NCBI RefSeq assembly: GCF_963678635.1
Contig: NC_087063.1
Location: 11,628,368-11,692,367 of the forward strand
DNA: 64,000 bases
From: Symsagittifera roscoffensis
Taxonomy: Eukaryota > Xenacoelomorpha > Acoela > Convolutidae
Reading direction: 5' to 3'
Position numbers and translations under genes: made by a program. The notes under the pieces were generated by a model, which had not been told where the DNA came from, made no database searches, and saw only the letters and a program-made list of their open reading frames with translations. Each line of letters begins with the position of its first letter. Positions within the stretch are counted from its first letter, which is position 1. This document shows positions 23,931 to 38,874 of this stretch, piece after piece.

Positions 23931-26900
23931 TGACTCAAAAATCAAATTATTTAATACGTGATTGTAATTTATTCGTAGATGATCCCCTCGTTGACTCAAT
24001 AATCATATTTTTTGTCCCGTGATTGTAACTTATTCGTACATGATCCCCTGGTTGACTCAATAATCATATTGTTTGTCCCGTGATTGTAAATTATTCGTAC
24101 GTGATCCCCTTGTTAACTCAATAATCATATTGTTTGTCCCGTGATTGTAACTTATTCGTACATGATCCCCTGGTTGACTCAATAATCATATTGTTTGTCT
24201 CGTGATTGTAATTTATTTTTACATGATCCCCTGGTTGACTCAAAAATCAAAATATTTATTCCGTGATTGTAATTTATTCGTACATGATCCCCTGGTTGAC
24301 TCAATAACCATATTGTTTGTCCCGTGAATGTAACTTATTCGTACATGATCCCCTGGTTGACTCAATAATCCTATTGTTTGTCCCGTGATTGTAACTTATT
24401 CGTACATGATCCCCTGGTTGACTCAATAATCATATTGTTTGTCCCGTGATTGTAATTTATTCGTACATGATCCCCTGGTTGACTCAAAAATCATATTATT
24501 TATCCCGTGATTGTAATTTATTCGTACATGATCCCCTGGTTGACTCAAAAATCATATTATTTGTCCCGTTATTGTAATTTACTCGTACATGATCCCCTGG
24601 TTGACTCAAAAATCATATTATTGTCCCGTGATTGTAATTTATTCGTTCATGATCCCCTGGTTGACTCAATAATCATATTGTTTGTCCCGTGATTGTAACT
24701 TATTCGTACATGATCCCCTGGTTTACTCAATAATCATAATGTTTGTCCCGTGATTGTAACTTATTCGTACATGATCCCCTGGTTGACTCAATAATCATAT
24801 TGTTTGTCCCGTGAGTGTAATTTATTCGTACATGATCCCCTGGTTGACTCAAAAATCATATTATTTGTGCCGTGATTGTAATTTATTCGTACATGATCCC
24901 CTGGTTGACTCAAAAATCATAATATTTGTCCCGTTATTGTAATTTACTCGTACATGATCCCCTGGTTGACTCAAAAATCATATTATTGTCCCGTGATTGT
25001 AATTTATTCGTTCATGATCCCCTGGTTGACTCAATAATCATATTGTTTGTCCCGTGATTGTAACTTATTCGTACATGATCCCCTGGTTTACTCAATAATC
25101 ATAATGTTTGTCCCGTGATTGTAACTTATTCGTACATGATCCCCTGGTTGACTCAATAATCATATTGTTTGTCCCGTGAGTGTAATTTATTCGTACATGA
25201 TCCCCTGGTTGACTCAAAAATCATATTATTTGTGCCGTGATTGTAATTTATTCGTACATGATCCCCTGGATGACTCAATAATCATATCGTTTGTCCCGTG
25301 ATTGTAATTTATTCGTACATGATCCCCTGGTTGACTCAATAATCATATTGTTTGTCCGGTGATTGTAACATATTCGTACAAGATCCCCTGGTTGACTCAA
25401 TAATCATATTGTTTGTCCCGTGATTGTAACTTTTTTGTACATGATCCCCTGGTTGACTCAGTAATCAAATTGTTTGTCCCGTGATTGTAATTTATTCGTA
25501 CATGATCCCCTGGTTGACTCAAAAATCATATTAATTGTCCCGTGAATTTAATTTATTCGTAGATGATCCCCTGGTTGACTCAATAATCATATTGTTTGTC
25601 CCGTGATTGTAACTTATTCGTACATGATCCCCTGGTTGACTCAATAATCATATTAATTGTCCCGTGATTGTAACTTATTCGTAAATGATCCCCTGGTTGA
25701 CTCACTAATCATAATGTTTGTCCCGTGATTGTAACTTATTCGTACATGATCCCCTGGTTGACTCAATAATCATATTGTTTGTCCCGTGATTGAAATTTAT
25801 TCGTACATGATCCCCTGGTTGACTCGAAAATCATATTATTTGTCCCGTTATTGTAATTTTTTCGTACATGATCCCCTAGTTGACTCAATAATCATTTTGT
25901 TTGTTCCGTGATTGTAATTTATTCGTACATGATCCCCTGGTTGACTCAATAATCATATTGTTTGTCCCGTGATTGTAACTTATTTGTACATGAACCCCTG
26001 GTTGACTCAATAATCATATTGTTTGTCCCGTGATTTTAACTTATTCGTACATGATCACCTGGTTGACTCAATAATCATATTGTTTGTCCCGTGATTGTAA
26101 TTTATTCGTACATGATCCCCTGGTTGACTCAAAAATCATATTCTTTGTCCCGTGATTGTAATGTATTTGTACATGATCCCCTGGTTGACTCAATAATCAT
26201 ATTGTTTGTCCCGTGATTGTAACTTATTCGTACATGATCCCCTGGTTGACTCAATAATCATATTGTTTGTCCCGTGATTGTAATTTATTCGTACATGATC
26301 CCCTGGTTGACTAAAAAATCATATAATTTGTCCCGTGATTGTAATTTATTCGTACATTATCCCCTGGTTAACTCAATAATCATATTCTTTGTCCCGTGAT
26401 TGTAATTTATTCGTACATGATCCCCTGGTTGACTCAAAAATCATATTAATTGTCCCGTGATTGTAACTTATTCGTAGATGATCCCCTGGTTGACTCAATA
26501 ATCATAATGTTTGTCCCGTGATTGTAACTTATTCGTACATGATCCCCTGGTTGACTCAATAATCATATTGTTTGTCCCGTGATTGTAACTTATTCGTACA
26601 TGATCCCCTGGTTGACTCAATAATCATATTGTTTGTCCCGTGATTGAAATTTATTCGTACATGATCCCCTGGTTGACTCGAAAATCATATTATTTGTCCC
26701 GTGATTGTAATTTATTCGTACATGATCCCCTAGTTGACTCAATAATCATTTTGTTTGTCCCGTGATTGTAATTTATTCGTACATGATCCCCTGGTTGACT
26801 CAATAATCATATTGTTTGTCCCGTGATTGTAACTTATTTGTACATGAACCCCTGGTTGACTCTATAATCATATTGTTTGTCCCGTGATTTTAACTTATTC

Positions 26901-28278
26901 GTACATTATCCCCTGGTTGACTCAATAATCATATTGTTTGTCCCGTGATTGTAATTTATTCGTACATGATCCCCTGGTTGACTCAAAAATCACATTCTTT
27001 GTCCCGTGATTGTAATGTATTCGTACATGATCCCCTGGTTGACTCAATAATCATATTGTTTGTCCCGTGATTGTAACTTATTCGTACATGATCCCCTGGT
27101 TGCTTCAATAATCATATTGCTTGTCCCGTGATTGTAATTTATTCGTACATGATCCCCTGGTTGACTAAAAAATCATATAATTTGTCCCGTGATTGTAATT
27201 TATTCGTACATTATCCCCTGGTTAACTCAATAATCATATTCTTTGTCCCGTGATTGTAATTTATTCGTACATGATCCCCTGGTTGACTCAAAAATCATAT
27301 TAATTGTCCCGTGATTGTAACTTATTCGTAGATGATCCCCTGGTTGACTCAATAATCATAATGTTTGTCCCGTGATTGTAACTTATTCGTACATGATCCC
27401 CTGGTTGACTCAATAATCATATTGTTTGTCCCGTGATTGTAACTTATTCGTACATGATCCCCTGGTTGACTCAATAATCATATTGTTTGTCCCGTGATTG
27501 TAAATTATGCGTACATAATCCCCTGGTTGACTCAATAATCATACTGTTTGTCCCGTGATTGTAATTTATTCGTACATGATCCCCTGGTTGACTCAAAAAT
27601 CAAATTATTTGTCCCGTGATTGTAATTTATTCGTACATGATCCCCTGGTTGACTCAATAATCATATTGTTTGTCCCGTGATTGTAATGTTTTCGTACATG
27701 ATCCCCCGGTTGACTCAATAATCATATTGTTTGTCCCGTGATTGTAACTTATTCGTACTTGGTCCCCTGGTTGACTCAATAATCATTTTGTTTGTCCCAT
27801 GATTGTAACCTATTCGTACATGATCCCCTGGTTCACTCAATAATTATATTGTTTGTCCCGTGATTGTAATTTATTCGTACATGATCCCCTAGTTGACTCA
27901 AAAATCATATTATTTGTCCCGTGATTGTAAGTTATTTGTACATGATCCCCTGGTTGACTCAATAATCATATTGTTTGTCCCGTGATTGTAACTTATTCGT
28001 ACAGGATCCCCTGATTGACTCAATAATCATATTGTTTGTCCCGTGATTTTTACTTATTCGTACATGATCCCCTGGTTGATTCAATAATCATATTGTTTGT
28101 CCCGAGATTGTAGTTTATTCGTATATGATCCCCTGGTTGACTAAAAAATCATATTAATTGTCCCGTGATTGTAATTTATTCGTACATGATCCCCTGGTTG
28201 ACTCAATAATCATATTGTTTGTCCCGTGGTTGTAACTTATTCGGACATGATCCCCTGACTGACTCAATAATCATATTG

Positions 28279-31200
28279 TTTATCCCGTGATTGTAATTTA
28301 TTCGTACATGATTCCTTGGTTGACTCAAAAATCAAATTATTTATTCCGTGATTGTAATTTATTCGTAGATGATCCCCTCGTTGACTCAATAATCATATTT
28401 TTTGTCCCGTGATTGTAACTTATTCGTACATGATCCCCTGGTTTACTCAATAATCATATTGTTTGTCCCGTGATTGTAACTTATTCGTACATGATCCCCT
28501 GGTTGACTCAATAATTATATTGTTTGTCCCGTGATTTTAACTTATTCGTACATGATTCACTGGTTGACTCAAATATCATATTGTTTGTCCCGTGATTGTA
28601 ACTTATTCGTACATGATCCCCTGACTGACTCAATAATCATATTGTTTGTCCCGTGATTTTAACTTATTCGTACATGATCCCCTGGTTGACTCAATAATCA
28701 TATTGTTTGTCCCGTGATTGTAACTTATTCGTACATGATCCCCTGACTGACTCAACAATCACATTGTTTGTCCCGTGATTGTAATTTATTCGTACATGAT
28801 TCCTTGGTTGACTCAAAAATCAAATTATTTATTCCACGATTGTAATTTATTCGTAGATGATCCCCTCGTTGACTCAATAATCATATTTTTTGTCCCGTGA
28901 TTGTAACTTATTCGTACATGATCCCCTGCATGACTCAATAATCATATTGCTTGTCCCGTGATTGTAAATTATTCGTACGTGATCCCCTGGTTAACTCAAT
29001 AATCATATTGTTTGTCCCGTGATTGTAACTTATTCGTACATGATCCCCTGGTTGACTCAATAATCATATTGTTTGTCCCGTGATTGTAATTTATTTTTAC
29101 ATGATCCCCTGGTTGACTCAAAAATCAAATTATTTATTCCGTGATTGTAATTTATTCGTACATGATTCACTGGTTGACTCAAATATCATATTGTTTGTCC
29201 CGTGATTGTAACTTATTCGTACATGATCCCCTGACTGACTCAATAATCATATTGTTTGTCCCGTAATTTTAACTTATTCGTACATGATCCCCTGGTTGAC
29301 TCAATAATCATATTGTTTGTCGCGTGGTTGTAACTTATTCGTACATGATCCCCTGACTGACTCAATAATCATATTGTTTATCCCGTGATTGTAATTTATT
29401 CGTACATGATTCCTTGGTTGACTCAAAAATCAAATTATTTATTCCGTGATTGTAATTTATTCGTAGATGATCCCCTCGTTGACTCAATAATCATATTTTT
29501 TGTCCCGTGATTGTAACTTATTCGTACATGATCCCCTGGTTTACTCAATAATCATATTGTTTGTCCCGTGATTGTAACTTATTCGTACATGATCCCCTGG
29601 TTGACTCAATAATTATATTGTTTGTCCCGTGATTTTAACTTATTCGTACATGATTCACTGGTTGACTCAAATATCATATTGTTTGTCCCGTGATTGTAAC
29701 TTATTCGTACATGATCCCCTGACTGACTCAATAATCATATTGTTTGTCCCGTGATTTTAACTTATTCGTACATGATCCCCTGGTTGACTCAATAATCATA
29801 TTGTTTGTCCCGTGATTGTAACTTATTCGTACATGATCCCCTGACTGACTCAACAATCACATTGTTTGTCCCGTGATTGTAATTTATTCGTACATGATTC
29901 CTTGGTTGACTCAAAAATCAAATTATTTATTCCACGATTGTAATTTATTCGTAGATGATCCCCTCGTTGACTCAATAATCATATTTTTTGTCCCGTGATT
30001 GTAACTTATTCGTACATGATCCCCTGCATGACTCAATAATCATATTGCTTGTCCCGTGATTGTAAATTATTCGTACGTGATCCCCTGGTTAACTCAATAA
30101 TCATATTGTTTGTCCCGTGATTGTAACTTATTCGTACATGATCCCCTGGTTGACTCAATAATCATATTGTTTGTCCCGTGATTGTAATTTATTTTTACAT
30201 GATCCCCTGGTTGACTCAAATATCAAATTATTTATTCCGTGATTGTAATTTATTCGTACATGATCCCCTGGTTGACTCAATAACCATATTGTTTGTCCCG
30301 TGATTGTAACTTATTCGTACATGATCCCCTGGTTGACTCAATAATCATATTGTTTGTCCCGTGATTGTAACTTATTCGTACATGATCCCCTGGTTGATTC
30401 AATAATCATATTATTTGTCCCGTGATTGTAATTTATTCGTACATGATCCCCTGGTTGACTCAAAAATTATATTATTTGTCCCGTGATTGTAATTTATTCG
30501 TACATGATCCCCTGGTTGACTCAAAAATCATTTTATTTGTCCCGTGATTGTAATTTATTCGTACATGATCCCCTGGTTGACTCAAAAATTATATTATTTG
30601 TCCCGTTATTGTAATTTACTCGTACATGATCCCCTGGTTGACTCAAAAATCATATTATTGTCCCGTGATTGTAATTTATTCGTTCATGATCCCCTGGTTG
30701 ACTCAATAATCATATTGTTTGTCCCGTGATTGTAACTTATTCGTACATGATCCCCTGGTTTACTCAATAATCATATTGTTTGTCCCGTGATTTTTACTTA
30801 TTCGTACATGATCCCCTGGTTGATTCAATAATCATATTGTTTGTCCCGAGATTGTAATTTATTCGTATATGATCCCCTGGTTGACTAAAAAATCATATTA
30901 ATTGTCCCGTGATTGTAATTTATTCGTACATGATCCCCTGGTTGACTCAATAATCATATTGTTTGTCCCGTGGTTGTAACTTATTCGTACATGATCCCCT
31001 GACTGACTCAATAATCATATTGTTTATCCCGTGATTGTAATTTATTCGTACATGATCCCCTGGTTGACTCAAAAATTATATTATTTGTCCCGTTATTGTA
31101 ATTTACTCGTACATGATCCCCTGGTTGACTCAAAAATCATATTATTGTCCCGTGATTGTAATTTATTCGTTCATGATCCCCTGGTTGACTCAATAATCAT

Positions 31201-32740
31201 ATTGTTTGTCCCGTGATTGTAACTTATTCGTACATGATCCCCTGGTTTACTCAATAATCATATTGTTTGTCCCGTGATTTTTACTTATTCGTACATGATC
31301 CCCTGGTTGATTCAATAATCATATTGTTTGTCCCGAGATTGTAATTTATTCGTATATGATCCCCTGGTTGACTAAAAAATCATATTAATTGTCCCGTGAT
31401 TGTAATTTATTCGTTCATGATCCCCTGGTTGACTCAATAATCATATTGTTTGTCCCGTGATTGTAACTTATTCGTACATGATCCCCTGGTTTACTCAATA
31501 ATCATATTGTTTATTCCGTGATTGTAATTTATTCGTAGATGATCCCCTCGTTGACTCAATAATCATATTTTTTGTCCCGTGATTGTAACTTATTCGTACA
31601 TGATCCCCTGGCTTACTCAATAATCATATTGTTTGTCCCGTGATTGTAACTTATTCGTACATGATCCCCTGGTTGACTCAATAATTATATTGTTTGTCCC
31701 GTGATTTTAACTTATTCGTACATGATTCACTGGTTGACTCAAATATCATATTGTTTGTCCCGTGATTGTAACTTATTCGTACATGATCCCCTGACTGACT
31801 CAATAATCATATTGTTTGTCCCGTGATTTTAACTTATTCGTACATGATCCCCTGGTTGACTCAATAATCATATTGTTTGTCCCGTGATTGTAACTTATTC
31901 GTACATGATCCCCTGACTGACTCAACAATCACATTGTTTGTCCCGTGATTGTAATTTATTCGTACATGATTCCTTGGTTGACTCAAAAATCAAATTATTT
32001 ATTCCACGATTGTAATTTATTCGTAGATGATCCCCTCGTTGACTCAATAATCATATTTTTTGTCCCGTGATTGTAACTTATTCGTACATGATCCCCTGCA
32101 TGACTCAATAATCATATTGCTTGTCCCGTGATTGTAAATTATTCGTACGTGATCCCCTGGTTAACTCAATAATCATATTGTTTGTCCCGTGATTGTAACT
32201 TATTCGTACATGAACCCCTGGTTGACTCAATAATCATATTGTTTGTCCCGTGATTGTAATTTATTTTTACATGATCCCCTGGTTGACTCAAAAATCAAAT
32301 TATTTATTCCGTGATTGTAATTTATTCGTACATGATCCCCTGGTTGACTCAATAACCATATTGTTTGTCCCGTGATTGTAACTTATTCGTACATGATCCC
32401 CTGGTTGACTCAATAATCATATTGTTTGTCCCGTGATTGTAACTTATTCGTACATGATCCCCTGGTTGATTCAATAATCATATTGTTTGTCCCGTGATTG
32501 TAATTTATTCGTACATGATCCCCTGGTTGACTCAAAAATCATATTATTTGTCCCGTGATTGTAATTTACTCGTACATGATCCCCTGGTTGACTCAAAAAT
32601 TATATTATTTGTCCCGTTATTGTAATTTACTCGTACATGATCCCCTGGTTGACTCAAAAATCATATTATTGTCCCGTGATTGTAATTTATTCGTTCATGA
32701 TCCCCTGGTTGACTCAATAATCATATTGTTTGTCCCGTGA
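28279..32740 (+). repeat. Larger segmental duplications within the satellite
   Basis: The junction TTTATCCCGTGATTG followed by the GATTCCTTGG marker is at 28281 and again at 29379, 1,098 bp apart (18 monomers), with the intervening variant order conserved. The same marker order reappears at about 31510-32260. A 60-bp monomer that lost one T (TATTATTGTCCCGTG) marks another unit found near 24630, 30655, 31143 and 32667. Its spacings, 487 and 1,524 bp for the last three, are whole numbers of monomers minus one base. Confidence 0.8.
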
Positions 32741-35700
32741 TTGTAACTTATTCGTACATGATCCCCTGGTTTACTCAATAATCATATTGTTTGTCCCGTG
32801 ATTGTAACTTATTCGTACATGATCCCCTGGTTGACTCAATAATCATATTGTTTGTCCCGTGAGTGTAATTTATTCGTACAGGATCCCCTGGTTGACTCAA
32901 AAATCATATTATTTGTGCCGTGATTGTAATTTATTCGTACATGATCCCCTGGTTGACTCAATAATCATATTGTTTGTCCCGTGATTGTAATTTATTCGTA
33001 CATGATCCCCTGGTTGACTCAAAAATCATATTATTTGTCCCGTGATTGTAATTTATTCGTACATGATCCCCTGGTTGACTCAATAATCATATTGTTTGTC
33101 CGGTGATTGTAACATATTAGTACATGATTCCCTGGTTGACTCAATAATCATATTGTTTGTCCCGTGATTGTAACTTTTTTGTACATGATCCCCTGGTTGA
33201 CTCAGTAATCAAATTGTTTGTCCCGTGATTGTAATTTATTCGTACATGATCCCCTGGTTGACTCAAAAATCATATTAATTGTCCCGTGAATTTAATTTAT
33301 TCGTAGATGATCCCCTGGTTGACTCAATAATCATATTGTTTGTCCCGTGATTGTAACTTATTCGTACATGATCCCCTGGTTGACTCAATAATCATATTAA
33401 TTGTCCCGTGATTGTAACTTATTCGTAAATGATCCCCTGGTTGACTCACTAATCATATTGTTTATCCCGTGATTGTAACTTATTCGTACATGATCCCCTG
33501 GTTGACTCAATAATCATATTGTTTGTCCCGTGATTGAAATTTATTCGTACATGATCCCCTGGTTGACTCAAAAATCATATTATTTGTCCCGTGATTGTAA
33601 TTTATTCGTACATGATCCCCTAGTTGACTCAATAATCATTTTGTTTGTCCCGTGATTGTAATTTATTCGTACATGATCCCCTGGTTGACTCAATAATCAT
33701 ATTGTTTGTCCCGTGATTGAAATTTATTCGTACATGATCCCCTGGTTGACTCAAAAATCATATTATTTGTCCCGTGATTGTAATTTATTCGTACATGATC
33801 CCCTAGTTGACTCAATAATCATATTATTTGTCCCGTGATTGTAATTTATTCGTACATGATCCCCTGGTTGACTCAATAATCATATTAATTGTCCCGTGAT
33901 TGTAACTTATTCGTAAATGATCCCCTGGTTGACTCAAAAATCATATTAATTGTCCCGTGAATTTAATTTATTCGTAGATGATCCCCTGGTTGACTCAATA
34001 ATCATATTGTTTGTCCCGTGATTGTAACTTATTCGTACATGATCCCCTGGTTGACTCAATAATCATATTAATTGTCCCGTGATTGTAAATTATTCGTAAA
34101 TGATCCCCTGGTTGACTCACTAATCATATTGTTTATCCCGTGATTGTAACTTATTCGTACATGATCCCCTGGTTGACTCAATAATCATATTGTTTGTCCC
34201 GTGATTGAAATTTATTCGTACATGATCCCCTGGTTGACTCAAAAATCATATTATTTGTCCCGTGATTGTAATTTATTCGTACATGATCCCCTAGTTGACT
34301 CAATAATCATTTTGTTTGTCCCGTGATTGTAATTTATTCGTACATGATCCCCTGGTTGACTCAATAATCATATTGTTTGTCCCGTGATTGTAACTTATTT
34401 GTACATGAACCCCTGGTTGACTCAATAATCATATTGTTTGTCCCGTGATTTTAACTTATTCGTACATGATCCCCTGGTTGACTCAATAATCATATTGTTT
34501 GTCCCGTGATTGTAATTTATTCGTACATGATCCCCTGGTTGACTCAAAAATCATATTTTTTGTCCCGTGATTGTAATGTATTCGTACATGATCCCCTGGT
34601 TGACTCGATAATCATATTGTTTGTCCCGTGATTGTAACTTATTCGTACATGATCCCCTGGTTGACTCAATAATCATATTGTTTGTCCCGTGATTGTAATT
34701 TATTCGTACATGATCCCCTGGTTGACTAAAAAATCATATAATTTGTCCCGTGATTGTAATTTATTCGTACATTATCCCCTGGTTAACTCAATAATCATAT
34801 TCTTTGTCCCGTGATTGTAATTTATTCGTACATGATCCCCTGGTTGACTCAAAAATCATATTAATTGTCCCGTGATTGCAACTTATTCGTAGATGATCCC
34901 CTGGTTGACTCAATAATCATATTGTTTGTCCCGTGATTGTAACTTATTCGTACATGATCCCCTGGTTGACTCAATAATCATATTGTTTGTCCCGTGATTG
35001 TAACTTATGCGTACATAATCCCCTGGTTGACTCAATAATCATACTGTTTGTCCCGTGATTGTAATTTATTCACACATGATCCCCTGGTTGACTCAAAAAT
35101 CAAATTATTTGTCCCGTGATTGTAATTTATTCGTACATGATCCCCTGGTTGACTCAATAATCATATTGTATGTCCCGTGATTGTAATGTATTCGTACATG
35201 ATCCCCCGGTTGACTCAATAATCATATTGTTTGTCCCGTGATTGTAACTTATTCGTACTTGATCCCCTGGTTGACTCAATAATCTTTTTGTTGGTCCCAT
35301 GATTGTAACCTATTCGTACATGATCCCCTGGTTCACTCAAAAATTATATTGTTTGTCCCGTGATTGTAATTTATTCGTACATGATCCCCTGGTTGACTCA
35401 AAAATCATATTATTTGTCCCGTGATTGTAAGTTATTCGTACATGATCCCCTGGTTGACTCAATAATCATATTGTTTGTCCCGTGATTGTAACTTATTCGT
35501 ACATGATCCCCTGATTGACTCAATAATCATATTGTTTGTCCCGTGATTGTTACTTATTCGTACATGATCCCCTGGTTGATTCAATAATCATATTGTTTGT
35601 CCCGAGATTGTAATTTATTCGTATATGATCCCCTGGTTGACTAAAAAATCATATTAATTGTCCCGTGATTGTAATTTATTCGTACATGATCCCCTGGTTG

Positions 35701-35932
35701 ACTCAATAATCATATTGTTTGTCCCGTGATTGTAACTTATTCGTACATGATCCCCTGGTTGACTCAAAAATCATATTATTTGTCCCGTGATTGTAATTTA
35801 TTCGTACATGATCCCCTGGTTGACTCAAAAATCATATTATTTGTCCCGTGATTGTAATTTATTCGTACATGATTCCCTGGTTGACTCAAAAATGATATTA
35901 TTTGTGCAGAAAAGTTTCTAAAAATATTACTA

Positions 35933-36622
35933 CCCGCACTGGCAAAAATGGTTTCGGATCGATTTAAATTGATTTTAAATCGATTTTAAATCAATCCAAA
36001 TTGATTAACAATGTAAGTTTTACAAACTTAAATGGATTTTAAATCGATATCAATCGATCTTTTTTGAAAATTTTAAATCGATTCAAGTGTCTATAAAATC
36101 GACTTAAGCCGATTTGATTGGATTTCCGACTCATTAAAATCCATCCGAAACTCACTTAAATCCATTTTAAATCAATTTAAATTGAACTTATTTGAAAATT
36201 TAGAATGATTTGAGTGTCTTAAAAATCGATTTAAACTGATATGGATGGATTTTCAGTCTCACTAAAAACCGATTCGAAACTCACTTAAATCCATTTTAAA
36301 TCAATATAAATCGATCTTATTTGACATTTTGGATCAACTTGAGTAACTCAAAAATCAATTTAAATCGATTTGGATGGATTTTCAGACTCACTAAAACCAA
36401 TTTTTTTGCTAACACGGCGAAAAAAGCATACTCCTTAAAAATAGTTGCAAATTTTTTTTCTCGATTTTTAAATATAAACAATCGGGCCAGATGTTATTTT
36501 TTCATACTAAAATCAATCTAAATTTAATCAACTTACTTTTTTCATTTTAAAAGATATCTAAATTTAGTCAACCTAATTTTTTAAAACTAAAATCGACCGT
36601 ATTCTATTTTTGTCAGTGCGGG
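35933..36622. mobile_element. CCCGCA-ended inverted-repeat element, copy 3
   Basis: The left end CCCGCACTGGCAAAAATGG and right end ATTTTTGTCAGTGCGGG are inverted repeats with two mismatches. TA flanks both sides (35931-35932 and 36623-36624). Inside are many AAATCGATTTAAA-type palindromes, where copies 1, 2 and 4 have TAATCGATTA; the ATCGAT centre is shared. No coding capacity. It lies 27 bp beyond the last satellite monomer, so it is a different subfamily inserted at the array edge. Confidence 0.78.
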
Positions 36623-36624
36623 TA

Positions 36625-38865
36625 TACTTTAACCAATCAAAAAAACCTATAATTCAATTTTATTCATAAATATTACTTTCCAAGCAAATCAAAAGTATAG
36701 TAATTGAGCAGTATTCTAAAATTTGCTGTTGTAGAAATTATTTTGTTTTGATTTAATAAAACTTGTTAACAGGTAACTAAATAAAAACACACCATGCAAT
36801 TTATCCAGAACATCATCAGAGTTTTGGGTTGAAAATTCACTGTTACAAAAATATCGAAAACCACAAATTGATTAATCTCACACAATTTGTTCTCAAAAAC
36901 TAAAAATTTCTTCAATGAACAGTCTTGTTTTGATTTTTAATCATTTTTGGTCGTTTTTATTGATGGAAAGAAAAAAAAGAAAAAACACTAACTGTCAACT
37001 TTTTGATGCAATTCAATTACAAACTTTTTTCAAAACATCTAAAAGCAGCATAGTTGAGAACGTTAAGATATAGGGATTAGGATCTTCCCACTCTAGGTCT
37101 ACCCTAGGAATAAAAACCATTTTTTCAAGCAAGATGTTCTAATAGATGAACTATTCAAACGATCACATATTTAAAGCAAAATCATACAAGAGAAAAAGCT
37201 TTTGCACAAAATTTACTTACAAGTACTTTACAATGGGACTTGTTGAGTAGTTATTTTTATTGCAGATTTTTCTTTCAGAGGTATCAAAAAATCAAGCGCA
37301 CTCCTCGAACAAAAAAATGGGAAACAGATAAAACTTGGGTTCAGCTTTATCGAAGTTTGGGCATGATTTATCTCAATAGATCACAAATTTCGAATGACCA
37401 TGTTTGAACAGTTTTATTTCTGGCCGTTGAATTTTTTACTTCAAACTAACAGGGATGACAAAAGTTTCAGGTTTTTGCCAAAAAACCTTAAAATCGAAAC
37501 ATCTTAAAAACTGATATCTCGAAAACTATCACGTTTTCAGAAGTCGGAAATGTACCCTAAATTTGAGACCTCAAAATACTTAAATTAGCCTTTACCTAAA
37601 ACGTTCTAAGAGACGGTGGGTTTGATCTAAAAATAATGCAGCAACTGGTTTTCTCAGCTGCAAGGTTTCCTCGGGAAAAAAGCTGCCACACTCACAACCT
37701 GAGATCAGTTTTGGTCGAGTAAAAAAACTAGATTAAAACCCTTTAAGTAGTGATTCTACCAACTATTTTTCACAAAAACTGGGGGAAAAAGTTGAAATCA
37801 ATGTGCTAATGTGACAGTAGAAAAAAAAAGTTGAGAAAACCTAGCATCAAACATTTTTCTTAATTGGGCAAAAAAAAACAAGTTAAAGTAAAATTTCAGA
37901 TTTCTGTTTATAACGAAACCAAAAAACATTAAACAAAAAAAAAAACAAATTTTTCTGAGCAGTGACAAACTGTTTCAAAAATAAATATAGCAGCTATATA
38001 AAAATCAGAATAAATAAAGCAGCCGAAAGTTACCTCGGGTTGACCTCTGTAGTATTGGGGAATCTGCTTCAACTAAAAATTTATTGATTATTCAAATCAG
38101 TGGGGGCCAAGATCTTTCAAACAATCGCTTACATTATTTTTGGAGTGGTTCTGTTATAACCTCCTGTAAAAGTTGCTAGCCCCGCGTAAATCTCTGGCTC
38201 TTTTCGCTGATACTCTCCTTTCTTCTTAAAATCAATCGAACACGCGTGGACAAAAAGAGCCCGCAAAAATTCACTCAGAGACGTAACACGTTAATTAAAT
38301 CAGGTTAACAAAACTATCAGGTGAAGTCAAAATTTTTTGCTAGAGCTCGTAATAAGGAGTTAACTCTGGTTTAACAATATAACGATGTCACAGTTCAATT
38401 CAAGGTAGATTCTCCTAACTCAGTTGTCTCTTAAGCAACCCACGATTTCAGTCTCTAAAGCTTCTAGAATAGGTTCCCACTTCGATCGGTACCGAGATTA
38501 ACAGTCAGGCTACACAAGCAACTAGTGTTAATCTATCAAAACTTACGATCGGAACTACCCACTTCTCTCAATTTTGGTTCATTTTTCTCTCTTCTAAAAG
38601 CCACGTACCAATCCCCCAACAGGTATGTCTATTTCTACACCGGTATAATTAAATATTATCCCATCCATTTAAGACCCGACATTCAATGCGGTGCATTCCA
38701 CGTTCGTCCTCTAAAGTAAAGGTTCCCTTAGAATCACCAGTTCTAAAGACTAATCTCCCAGTGACTATTCAGATCGCTTCAATTAAATTTTACGTCCAAC
38801 TGAACCTCAGCTAAAGTTCGCGTTTAAATGGCAGCAGTCACAAAGTTTTTTTGGTTCATCCCACA
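36625..38865. other. Non-coding right flank of the satellite
   Basis: AT-rich sequence with no supportable gene. At 36825-36905, TTTTGGGTTGAAAATTCACT and the following block resemble 17225-17320. From about 38150 the GC content rises. Short open frames (for example 38525-38719) lack any recognisable motif. Confidence 0.5.
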
Positions 38866-38874
38866 CATGTGTCC

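Larger units (their letters stand above)
17794..35905 (+). repeat. 61-bp satellite array, about 297 monomers
   Basis: Uninterrupted head-to-tail tandem array with a 61-bp period. Each monomer contains CATGATCCCCTGG, TTGACTCAATAATCATATT and GTCCCGTGATTGTAA. Two common variants differ at CTCAATAATCATATTGTTTG versus CTCAAAAATCATATTATTTG; others carry CCTGACTGACTC, GATTCCTTGG, GATGATCCCCTCGTTGAC or TATTTATTCCGTG. No gene lies inside: open frames there are translated satellite. Monomers differ from one another by several percent, and variant types recur in ordered blocks. The array begins right after GGCAACTTTTAC and ends at a truncated monomer before GCAGAAAAGTTTC. Centromeric or heterochromatic location is possible but not shown by sequence. 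Confidence 0.98.

Noticed and set aside
24507-32740. Four near-identical 61-residue open frames at 24507, 30544, 31031 and 32555
   Set aside because: They are translated satellite monomers. They recur because the array has higher-order units, and the frame stays open only through a one-base-shorter monomer.
17794-35905. CRISPR-like regular repeats
   Set aside because: The whole 61-bp unit is repeated with no unique spacers, in a eukaryotic context; it is a satellite.
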